In this document: in pieces, positions 1 through 5,319 of the stretch | How the letters are laid out: every line of letters begins with the position of its first letter | Position numbering within the stretch: the stretch's first letter is position 1 | NCBI GenBank assembly: GCA_902796705.1 | Contig: CADBQF010000063.1 | Span: forward strand, 1-5,335 | Length of the DNA: 5,335 nt | Direction of reading: 5' to 3' | DNA from: Ruminococcus flavefaciens | Lineage (GTDB): Bacteria; Bacillota; Clostridia; Oscillospirales; Ruminococcaceae | Position numbers and translations under genes: made by a program | The notes under the pieces: model-generated | Told to the model about the DNA's origin: nothing | Seen by the model: only the letters and a program-made list of their open reading frames with translations | Database searches by the model: none

Positions 1-26
1 GGCGTCCCGTCAGGGGAAATTTCATG

Positions 27-85
27 TTAAAAGTCTTTGGAAGGGGGTGTGGGGGAGAACCTTTCCTCAGAAAGGTTTCCCCCAC
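27..85 (-). repeat. Probable dispersed intergenic hairpin repeat (Ruminococcaceae-type)
   Basis: Read on the minus strand, this segment is a C-rich hairpin followed by ACACCCCCTTCCAAAGACTT and a TTAA end. From memory, near-identical hairpin-plus-CCCCTTCCAAA elements recur between genes in Ruminococcus and related Clostridia, often behind stop codons. That is recollection, not a search result, and only one copy lies in this window, so repeat status and exact limits are inferred. The sequence left of it (5-17) holds a further short TCCC/GGGA inverted repeat cut close by the window edge. No coding region is supported from 1 to 138. Confidence 0.5.
49..85 (-). terminator. Strong hairpin downstream of the lipoprotein gene, possible terminator
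   Basis: The arms at 49-65 and 70-85 pair over 16 bp with a single one-base bulge (g57) and leave a four-base loop. The outer part is G/C rich and the inner part is AACCTTTC against GAAAGGTT. It starts 53 nt beyond the lipoprotein stop codon. On the minus strand the hairpin is followed by ACACCCCC and only later by a short CTTTT run, so it is not a canonical hairpin plus U-tract. It may still stop transcription or protect the 3' end of the message. No other better terminator is visible between the stop codon and the window edge. Confidence 0.5.
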
Positions 86-138
86 TAATAGGCATATACT
101 TCTATACAAGCACTGATATTAAATATCGGGCAGTTTTA

Positions 139-888
139 TCACTCGCAGCCTGTTACGGAGAAGTCAACTTCTACTTTCTGCCAGCTATCGAAATATGAAG
201 GATCGATTATCATATAGCTGTAAGTTTCGGGATCGCTGACAGGGCCGTTGGCGTCGTGAGCATCGGAGGGGATCTCGCTTACGAAGTGGTTGTAGATATT
301 TGCACGCATCTCCTCGCCGTCATCGGAGGAGGTGAAGTTCTTATAATTGAGCGGAACTTCATTTCCGTCAACTCTGACGCTCTTTACCTCTATAGCCATA
401 TTTGGCCAGAGTTTTGTACCGTCGATGACCTTTACAGCGAGGAATTCAAGGCCTGACGGGATATACTCGTTATCCGGAGACTGAGTGACATCATAGCGGA
501 AACCATTTGTATCAGCATTGACGCTTACAGTGTAATCTCCGTCGCCTGTGATATGAGCGACACCTGCGTCATAGGTGAGGAGGTCGGTATTTTTTCCCCA
601 GTACTGAACGAACCACTGACCGTCAACGATAGCGAGGATAGCATCGCCTGACTCAGCGGATACAGTGTCCTCGAACTGTACGGCAGGAGCAGCGGTAGCG
701 GCCTCTGTAGCGGCTGCATCTGTTTCATCTTCTACAGCGAGTGACTGAGTCGTATCCTGAGCCTGAGTAACGGGAGCAGTCTTTGAAGTTTTATTATCCT
801 TATCCTTATCCTTATCACTGCATGAAGCGAACGATCCGCAGATCATAGCAGAAGCAGCGGCGAGAGCAACTAATCTGAATTTCATCAT
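139..888 (-). CDS. Uncharacterised secreted lipoprotein with beta-rich domain
   Basis: This encodes a 249-residue exported lipoprotein whose function I do not recognise. The open frame extends 35 codons further upstream, but the ATG at 886-888 is chosen because an AGAGGA ribosome binding site sits 8 nt before it and because translation from there gives a clean signal peptide. The earlier start would lie on top of the -10 region of the likely promoter. Residues 1-22 are a signal peptide (charged start, LVALAAASAMICGSF core) ending in a lipobox-like FASC, so Cys23 should be lipidated and anchored to the outer face of the membrane. Residues 24-75 are a low-complexity linker, DKDKDKD then Ala/Thr/Glu rich. 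Residues 76-249 look like one globular beta-sandwich, rich in alternating hydrophobic strands and aromatics (WFVQYWG, TGDGDYTVSV, LEFLAVKVIDG, IEVKSVRVDG, VEVDFSV). The style resembles extracellular glycan-binding beta-sandwich domains of Ruminococcus, but no binding site can be identified. An odd feature is a lone second cysteine, Cys248, next to the C-terminus. It has its own promoter, so a link to the upstream exporter is not implied. Confidence 0.85.
   Translation of the reverse strand: MMKFRLVALAAASAMICGSFASCSDKDKDKDNKTSKTAPVTQAQDTTQSLAVEDETDAAATEAATAAPAVQFEDTVSAESGDAILAIVDGQWFVQYWGKNTDLLTYDAGVAHITGDGDYTVSVNADTNGFRYDVTQSPDNEYIPSGLEFLAVKVIDGTKLWPNMAIEVKSVRVDGNEVPLNYKNFTSSDDGEEMRANIYNHFVSEIPSDAHDANGPVSDPETYSYMIIDPSYFDSWQKVEVDFSVTGCE
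794..817 (-). repeat. Hexanucleotide tandem repeat encoding DK repeats
   Basis: Four tandem 6-bp units (plus strand TTATCC three times, then TTATCA) encode the Asp-Lys repeats just after the lipidated cysteine of the lipoprotein. Because the unit is six bases, slippage would lengthen or shorten the linker by two residues without shifting the frame. Confidence 0.8.
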
Positions 889-896
889 TATGGCTT

Positions 897-902
897 TCCT
901 CT
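897..902 (-). promoter_or_regulatory. Ribosome binding site deciding the lipoprotein start
   Basis: AGAGGA on the minus strand lies 8 nt before the ATG at 886-888. It selects this start over the far-upstream in-frame ATG at 991-993, which has no purine-rich site and falls inside the promoter. A second ATG follows immediately (883-885) at 11 nt, so the protein may begin with one or two methionines. Confidence 0.75.
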
Positions 903-912
903 TTCTTTTGTA

Positions 913-970
913 CTGCCCGGACGGACAGTTGATAGGCACACCGCCTGCATGAGGCGATGTGCAGTTGATA
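913..970 (-). promoter_or_regulatory. Structured 5' leader of the lipoprotein gene: two hairpins and a direct repeat
   Basis: In the minus-strand RNA, 936-962 folds into an 11-bp stem (GCACATCGCCT against AGGCGGTGTGC) with loop CATGC. The stem has one G-U wobble and no mismatches. A second hairpin at 913-928 has a 6-bp stem (CTGTCC against GGGCAG) with loop GTCC, also with one G-U wobble. In the opposite-strand RNA both wobbles would be C-A mismatches, which favours a role in this transcript. The 9-base sequence TATCAACTG occurs on both sides of the larger stem (926-934 and 962-970). There is no U-tract after either stem, so these are not intrinsic terminators. The second stem ends 10 nt before the ribosome binding site, so an effect on translation or mRNA stability is possible. 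I cannot match it to a known riboswitch class. Confidence 0.5.
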
Positions 971-982
971 AATCCTAATAAT

Positions 983-1011
983 ATGATACACAATTATCCG
1001 TTGTTTTTCAA
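983..1011 (-). promoter_or_regulatory. Likely SigA promoter of the lipoprotein gene
   Basis: The -35 box TTGAAA (1006-1011) and the -10 box TATCAT (983-988) each match consensus at five of six positions and are separated by exactly 17 bp. The surroundings are A/T rich. Transcription would start near 976, giving a leader of about 88 nt. The promoter lies in the 195-bp space after the ABC operon and implies that the lipoprotein is transcribed independently of it, although read-through is possible because no clear terminator follows the exporter genes. Confidence 0.65.
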
Positions 1012-1083
1012 TACATCAATTAAACAAATTTTAACTGATAAAAAAGATAATAATGTACAAATAGCGGCGATATTCCGCAAATA

Positions 1084-2970
1084 TCACGAAAGCTCGAACA
1101 TACCCGTGTAGAGCTGGTAATATTTTCCGTGCTGGTCGATGAGCTGCCGGTGGTTTCCACGTTCGATTATCTTTCCGTGTTCAAGCACCATGATAGCGTG
1201 TGAATTGCGGACAGTCGAGAGCCTGTGAGCGATAACGAATACCGTTCTGCCCTCCATGAGCTGATCCATGCCCTTTTCGATGAGAGCTTCTGTACGTGTA
1301 TCGATAGAGCTTGTAGCTTCATCGAGGATAAGCACAGGCGGATCTGCAACGGCGGCTCTTGCGATTGCGAGGAGCTGTCTCTGTCCCTGTGAGAGATTCG
1401 AGCCGTCGGCAGTGAGCATCGTATCATAGCCGTTTTCGAGGTGTCTGATGAAAGTATCGGCATTTGCGAGCTTAGCGGCAGCGTATATCTCCTCATCGGT
1501 CGCATCGAGTTTTCCGTAGCGGATATTATCCATGACAGTACCGGTAAAGAGATGAGTATCCTGTAGAACGATCGACTGTGAGCGGCGGAGGTCGTCTTTC
1601 TTTATCTTATTGATATTTATGCCGTCGTAGCGTATCTTTCCGTCGGGAACGTCGTAGAATCGGTTTATGAGGTTGGTGATAGTAGTCTTGCCCGCACCTG
1701 TCGAGCCGACGAAAGCTATTTTCTGACCGGCTTTTGCGTAGAGGCTTATACCGTTGAGGACGGTCTTTTCCGGTTCATATCCGAAGTAGACATCATCGAA
1801 TTCGACATTGCCCTTGACTTCGGTGTAAGTGACAGTGCCGTCAGCCTTGTGGGGGTGTTTCCATGCCCAGTGACCTGTACGCTTGTCAGTTTCGGTAACA
1901 GAGCCGTCGGGAGCAATCTCGGCATTGACGAGAGTAACGTATCCGTCGTCGGACTCCGGTTCTTCGTCGATGACCTTGAATATCCTTTCAGCACCGGCGA
2001 GGGCAGTGAGAACGGAGTTGAACTGCTGTGACACCTGAGTTATCGGCTGTGAGAAATTCCTTGTGAAGACGAGGAACGAAACGAGTGAGCCGACAGTGAG
2101 TCCTCCCCAGCCCTTTACCGTCATGATACCGCCGACGATAGCCGTCGCAGCGTAGTGCAGGTATGAGAGATTGTTCATTACGGGCATGAGGATATTAGCG
2201 AAAGTATTTGCCTTAGTAGCGGCTTCGCAGAGCTGTTCGTTGAGGACATCGAATTCCTCGTTTGCAGCGTCCTCGTGGCAGAAGACCTTGACTACCTTCT
2301 GACCGTCTATCATTTCCTCGATATAGCCGTTTACAGCACCGAGAGCTTTCTGCTGTGCGATGAAGCCCTTTCCGCTCCTTGAACCGATGAAGCCGATGAC
2401 TCTCACGATGATGAACAGCATGAGTATAACGAGCAGTGTGAGCTGCCAGCTAAGTATTATCATGAACGTGAGAACGCCCACTATCGAGATAGCGGAGGAT
2501 ATGAACTGAGCGACGCTGTTTCCGAGCATTTCACGGATAGCGTCAGTATCGTTCGTGTAAAGGCTCATGAGTTCGCCGTGGGTGTGCTTGTCGAAGTAGC
2601 GTATCGGGAGCATCTCCATTTTATTGAAGAGGTCGGTGCGTATACGCATGAGAGTTGTCGTCGAGACTTTTATCATGAGTCTCTGGTAAGCGAAAGTAGC
2701 CAAAGCACCGACACCGTAAATGCACGCCATTACGCATATCATCGAGATGAACTTTCCATACGACGGGTGTTCCGAGGCAGCCATTTTACCAATGCTGTCG
2801 AATATCGGCTTGAGGAGGTAATTTCCTGCTATGCCGGCAGCCGAGCTGAATACTATACATATCACCGAGATGATGAGCTGAGCTTTGAAGCCGTACATAT
2901 AGCTGAATATCCTTTTTAATGCAGCGAAGACGTTATCCGGTCTCGCAGCCGGTCTTGTCTGTCTTGGCAT
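1084..2970 (-). CDS. Heterodimeric ABC exporter half-transporter B (canonical ATPase motifs, degenerate signature)
   Basis: This 628-residue half-transporter is the catalytic partner of a two-subunit type IV ABC exporter in the cytoplasmic membrane. Residues 20-330 form the membrane domain with about six hydrophobic segments (near 31-52, 76-98, 152-174, 175-197, 259-283 and 292-305). Residues 388-628 form the nucleotide-binding domain: Walker A GSTGAGKTT at 422-430 (Lys428), Q-loop Gln470, signature LSQGQ at 526-530, Walker B VLILDE at 546-551 with catalytic Glu551, D-loop SSID at 554-557 and switch His582. Walker B, the catalytic Glu and the His are intact, but the signature has Gln for the first Gly of LSGGQ, as in the TM288-like half of heterodimeric exporters. 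An unusual insertion of roughly 45 residues (341-387) joins the two domains and contains RTGHWAWKHPH, which I recall from clostridial homologues. The start codon overlaps the stop codon of subunit A by one base (TGATG), with AAAGGAG 10 nt upstream inside that gene. The substrate is not deducible; drug, peptide or lipid export are the family's usual roles. Confidence 0.95.
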   Translation of the reverse strand: MPRQTRPAARPDNVFAALKRIFSYMYGFKAQLIISVICIVFSSAAGIAGNYLLKPIFDSIGKMAASEHPSYGKFISMICVMACIYGVGALATFAYQRLMIKVSTTTLMRIRTDLFNKMEMLPIRYFDKHTHGELMSLYTNDTDAIREMLGNSVAQFISSAISIVGVLTFMIILSWQLTLLVILMLFIIVRVIGFIGSRSGKGFIAQQKALGAVNGYIEEMIDGQKVVKVFCHEDAANEEFDVLNEQLCEAATKANTFANILMPVMNNLSYLHYAATAIVGGIMTVKGWGGLTVGSLVSFLVFTRNFSQPITQVSQQFNSVLTALAGAERIFKVIDEEPESDDGYVTLVNAEIAPDGSVTETDKRTGHWAWKHPHKADGTVTYTEVKGNVEFDDVYFGYEPEKTVLNGISLYAKAGQKIAFVGSTGAGKTTITNLINRFYDVPDGKIRYDGININKIKKDDLRRSQSIVLQDTHLFTGTVMDNIRYGKLDATDEEIYAAAKLANADTFIRHLENGYDTMLTADGSNLSQGQRQLLAIARAAVADPPVLILDEATSSIDTRTEALIEKGMDQLMEGRTVFVIAHRLSTVRNSHAIMVLEHGKIIERGNHRQLIDQHGKYYQLYTGMFELS

Positions 2971-4697
2971 CAGTCCTCATCTCCTTTCTGCTGTGAATCA
3001 TAAACTTCACGGTATACAGCACTTGTTTCGAGGAGCTGTTCGTGAGTTCCGATATCAGTTATCTTACCGTTGTCCATGACGATTATCCTGTCAGCGTCCC
3101 TTACGGAAGAGATCCTCTGGGCGATGATGATAGTCGTAATATCACCGAGGTCTTCACGGAAAGCACGTCTGATGCTGCTGTCGGTAGCCGTATCAACAGC
3201 ACTTGTGGAGTCGTCGAGAATGATTATCTTAGGCTTTTTGAGCAATGCCCTTGCGATACAGAGCCTCTGCTTCTGACCGCCGGAGACATTCACGCCGCCC
3301 TGTCCGAGGTCAGTGTCGTATCCGTCGGGAAAGTTCGTTACGAAGTCATGAGCGGCTGCGGACTTACAGGCTTTGATGATCTCCTCATCGGAAGCCTCAC
3401 TGTCTCCCCAGCGGAGATTATCCTTGATAGTTCCTGAGAAGAGGACGTTTTTCTGAAGCACCATAGCCACCTGATCCCTGAGCGTGCGGAGAGAATAATC
3501 CTTAACATTATGACCTCCGACGATGACGTCGCCCTCTGTAGCGTCATAAAGACGTGGAATGAGCTGAACGAGCGAGGTCTTTGAAGAACCCGTACTTCCG
3601 ACGATACCGATAGTTTCGCCTGACTTTATGTCGAGGTCGATGTGGTCGAGAGCGAGATTTCCCATATCATCGAAATAGCTGAAGCTCACATTGCGGAATT
3701 TTATCGAGCCGTCTTCGGGGCTGATTTCGCTGCCGGGCGTATCGGTGATAGTCGGCTCTTCTGTGAGGACTTCATAAATACGCTGAATGGAAGCTCTTGA
3801 AATAACGAACATGATGAAGAGCATCGAGAGCATCATGAGCGACATGAGTATCTGACTTACATACATGATGAAGCTTGAAAGCTCACCGACCTGCATATCG
3901 CCGTGAACGCACATTTTTCCGCCGAACCAGAGTATAGCGAGTATACTGCCGTACATAGTGAGCTGCATTATAGGCATACTGAGAACGACGAGCTTTTCAG
4001 CGGCGAACTGAGCAAGGCGTACACCGTTGGCACGTTCCGAGAAGAGCTTCTTTTCGTAGTCTTCACGGGCGGAAGCCTTTACGACTCTTATGCCGGTGAG
4101 ATTTTCCTGAACAGCGGCGTTCATCGAGTCGTACTGACCGAGCATTTTCTCAAATCTTGGGTGAGCGTTTTTCAGTATAAGGAAAACAGCCGCACCGAGG
4201 ACAGGCACAGCGAACAGGAACACCACCGAGAGCCTGTGATTCATTTTCACGGCAGCGATGCTCGCACCTATGAGCATTATAGGCGAACGGAAAGCCGCAC
4301 GTATCAGCATCATGAAGGCATTCTGGATATTTGTAACGTCCGTGGTCAGACGTGTGGTGAGGGAAGCCGTAGAGAATTTATCTACATTGGCGAATGAGAA
4401 GCTCTGCACCTTGCGGAACAAGGCACTTCTGAGGTTTTTGGCGAATCCCATAGCGGCAACAGCACTGAGTCTTCCGGCGACAGCACCGAAGAAGAGCGAG
4501 CAGAGAGCCATTCCTACCATTAAAAATCCCATACCCGTGACATAGCCTATCCTGCCCTTGCGTATGCCGTCATCGACGATATGAGCCATTACAGCAGGGA
4601 TAAGGACTTCCATGAGTACCTCACCTATGATAGCGAGAGGGGAGAGCAGAGCTTGTTTCTTATATTTGCCGACATTGGAGAATATCTTTTTATACAT
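2970..4697 (-). CDS. Heterodimeric ABC exporter half-transporter A (degenerate ATP site)
   Basis: This 575-residue half-transporter pairs with the following gene product. The frame is open to 4748, but the ATG at 4695-4697 is chosen because AGGAG lies 8 nt before it; the nearest alternative ATG (4701-4703) is only 2 nt from that site. Residues 12-305 are the six-segment membrane domain (hydrophobic near 17-40, 52-76, 136-152, 156-175, 236-259 and 274-299). The nucleotide-binding domain (330-575) has Walker A GSTGSSKTS at 367-375, with Ser372 where a Gly is usual and Lys373 kept. It also has Q-loop Gln415, an intact signature VSGGQ at 471-475, Walker B IIILDD at 491-496 with Asp496 instead of the catalytic Glu, D-loop SAVD at 499-502, and Gln527 instead of the switch His (IAQR). 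The Asp and Gln replacements mirror TAP1 and the degenerate half of bacterial heterodimeric exporters. This subunit therefore probably binds ATP without turning it over and supplies VSGGQ to the active site of subunit B. The gene overlaps the end of the MarR gene by 8 bp and the start of subunit B by one base. Confidence 0.95.
   Translation of the reverse strand: MYKKIFSNVGKYKKQALLSPLAIIGEVLMEVLIPAVMAHIVDDGIRKGRIGYVTGMGFLMVGMALCSLFFGAVAGRLSAVAAMGFAKNLRSALFRKVQSFSFANVDKFSTASLTTRLTTDVTNIQNAFMMLIRAAFRSPIMLIGASIAAVKMNHRLSVVFLFAVPVLGAAVFLILKNAHPRFEKMLGQYDSMNAAVQENLTGIRVVKASAREDYEKKLFSERANGVRLAQFAAEKLVVLSMPIMQLTMYGSILAILWFGGKMCVHGDMQVGELSSFIMYVSQILMSLMMLSMLFIMFVISRASIQRIYEVLTEEPTITDTPGSEISPEDGSIKFRNVSFSYFDDMGNLALDHIDLDIKSGETIGIVGSTGSSKTSLVQLIPRLYDATEGDVIVGGHNVKDYSLRTLRDQVAMVLQKNVLFSGTIKDNLRWGDSEASDEEIIKACKSAAAHDFVTNFPDGYDTDLGQGGVNVSGGQKQRLCIARALLKKPKIIILDDSTSAVDTATDSSIRRAFREDLGDITTIIIAQRISSVRDADRIIVMDNGKITDIGTHEQLLETSAVYREVYDSQQKGDED
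2981..2987 (-). promoter_or_regulatory. Ribosome binding site of subunit B inside the end of subunit A
   Basis: AAAGGAG on the minus strand sits 10 nt before the subunit B ATG and within the last codons of subunit A. With the TGATG stop/start overlap at 2968-2972, this supports coupled translation and near-equal production of the two subunits, as expected for a heterodimer. Confidence 0.75.
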
Positions 4698-5226
4698 CGG
4701 CATCACTCCTTTCATTGTCAGTTTCGTTGTTGAGTTTTTCGAGAGCATGGCGGAGACAGCAGGTCATAGCGAGATGTCTTTCCTCATCGCAGACGATACC
4801 CTCGGCTTCCTGCATTTTTTCTGCAACTTTACGCAGGAGCAGGAGGAGAGTATCCTTTTCCTCATCGGTAAGCACGCTGAAAACAGTCTCGTCATATTCC
4901 TTAAACTGATTGATATGATGTTCTATCGCATCTCTGCCTTTTTCGGTGAGAGCGAGTCTTTTGCAGCGGAGATTGCCGGAGTCGATCGTTTTGGTGATAA
5001 GACCGGCTTTTTGCAGACGCTTGGTAGAAGTAGCCACAGAAGCCGGAGTTACGCCGAGCTGTTCAGCGATGACCGCCTGAGTGCAGTTTTCGTTCTGACC
5101 GATAGTAGACATGATAGCGATCTGACCGAAGTGGAGCGGCGAGGAATCGCTTATCCGCCGTATAAAGAGCTTGCGGAGCAGGTGGATATCTTCCAGCAGA
5201 TCAGCAAGCTCTTTGTTTTGAGCCAT
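4690..5226 (-). CDS. MarR-family transcriptional regulator
   Basis: This 178-residue winged-helix DNA-binding protein is the first gene of the operon and most likely represses it. The ATG at 5224-5226 is chosen because GGAGGTG lies 5 nt before it; an in-frame ATG six codons upstream (5242-5244) would place that site inside the coding region. Residues 8-30 are the N-terminal dimerisation helix. Residues 33-100 are the MarR winged helix: LHFGQIAIMSTI, helix-turn-helix TQAVIAEQLGVTPASVATSTKRLQKAGLI (recognition helix about 59-72), then the wing with SGNLRCKRLALTEKG (83-97), a loose version of the usual D-R-R-LT-G motif. Residues 101-140 are the C-terminal dimer helices. It is longer than a typical 140-150-residue member: a tail from about 145 carries Cys146, Cys156 and Cys157 with His151 and His160. 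Cys48 and Cys88 lie in the DNA-binding part. Cysteine-based sensing is possible but unproven. The end of the gene overlaps subunit A by 8 bp and carries its ribosome binding site. Regulation of the exporter by this protein is inferred from position and from palindromes at the promoter. Confidence 0.93.
   Translation of the reverse strand: MAQNKELADLLEDIHLLRKLFIRRISDSSPLHFGQIAIMSTIGQNENCTQAVIAEQLGVTPASVATSTKRLQKAGLITKTIDSGNLRCKRLALTEKGRDAIEHHINQFKEYDETVFSVLTDEEKDTLLLLLRKVAEKMQEAEGIVCDEERHLAMTCCLRHALEKLNNETDNERSDADV
4706..4712 (-). promoter_or_regulatory. Ribosome binding site deciding the subunit A start
   Basis: AAAGGAG within the last codons of the MarR gene is 8 nt from the ATG at 4695-4697 and only 2 nt from the ATG at 4701-4703. 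This places the start of subunit A at 4697 and gives an overlap of 8 bp with the regulator gene, favouring coupled translation. Confidence 0.75.
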
Positions 5227-5231
5227 AGAAG

Positions 5232-5238
5232 CACCTCC
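5232..5238 (-). promoter_or_regulatory. Ribosome binding site deciding the MarR start
   Basis: GGAGGTG on the minus strand is a near-perfect Shine-Dalgarno sequence 5 nt before the ATG at 5224-5226. It overlaps codons of the longer reading of the frame, so the shorter protein beginning MAQNKELADL is preferred. Confidence 0.8.
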
Positions 5239-5245
5239 ATTCATA

Positions 5246-5280
5246 GTTTGATGTCTAACAATTAATCGTTTAACAGTTAG
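5246..5280 (-). promoter_or_regulatory. Candidate MarR operator cluster downstream of the transcription start
   Basis: An imperfect palindrome at 5255-5280 has 11-base arms (CTAACAATTAA and TTAACAGTTAG on the plus strand) matching at 9 of 11 positions around a 4-base centre. Overlapping it, 5246-5259 is a 14-bp palindrome, GTTTGA-TG-TCTAAC, with five of six pairs. Read on the minus strand, the region also contains two tandem related blocks, TGTTAAACGATTAA and TGTTAGACATCAA. A/T-rich palindromes of this size next to a MarR gene are typical binding sites for the family. Bound protein here would block the early transcribed region. Which of the overlapping symmetries is used cannot be told from sequence. 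Confidence 0.55.
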
Positions 5281-5290
5281 CCTGTTGAAT

Positions 5291-5319
5291 ATTATAGCAT
5301 AACAAAAAGGTTATGTCAA
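5291..5319 (-). promoter_or_regulatory. Consensus extended -10 SigA promoter of the marR-ABC-ABC operon
   Basis: The -35 box TTGACA (5314-5319) and the -10 box TATAAT (5291-5296) are both exact consensus with a 17-bp spacer, and TGC directly precedes the -10 box (extended -10). Transcription should start near 5284, giving a leader of about 57 nt. Such a strong promoter fits a gene set held off by a repressor and then strongly induced. Confidence 0.9.
5298..5315 (-). promoter_or_regulatory. Perfect palindrome within the promoter spacer, candidate operator
   Basis: CATAAC and GTTATG form a perfect 6-bp inverted repeat around a 6-base A/T-rich centre. It fills the space between the promoter boxes, touching the last two bases of the -35 element and the extended -10 TG. 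A protein bound here would exclude RNA polymerase. Its arms share the TAAC/GTTA core with the palindrome at 5255-5280, which suggests the same regulator binds both. Confidence 0.55.

Noticed and set aside
936..962. The leader hairpin as the terminator of the exporter operon
   Set aside because: The stem is strong, but it lies beyond the downstream promoter and is followed by CTATCAACTG with no U-tract.
889..993. N-terminal extension of the lipoprotein (start at 991-993)
   Set aside because: The extra 35 residues lack a ribosome binding site, are unlike a signal peptide, and would begin inside the promoter and run through two RNA hairpins.
1064..1085. Possible terminator directly after the exporter operon
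   Set aside because: There are two mutually exclusive short stems (GATATT/AATATC over the stop codon and GCGG/CCGC). Both are weak, and the nearest T-run (1040-1045) is about 19 nt or more away, so I do not call an intrinsic terminator.
3903..4397. A 164-codon plus-strand open frame inside subunit A
   Set aside because: It is antisense to the membrane domain of the exporter; its His/Tyr/Glu-rich composition is typical of the complement of hydrophobic codons, and no start signal is present.
4612..5265. A 217-codon open frame on the plus strand across the MarR gene
   Set aside because: It is antisense to a clear MarR protein and an overlapping ABC start, ends without a recognisable domain, has no convincing ribosome binding site, and its composition is that of a complementary-strand shadow.
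5246..5315. A riboswitch or attenuator in the MarR leader
   Set aside because: The leader is only about 57 nt, A/T rich and weakly paired. The symmetries are better explained as protein-binding DNA palindromes, and one lies between the promoter boxes and so is not transcribed.
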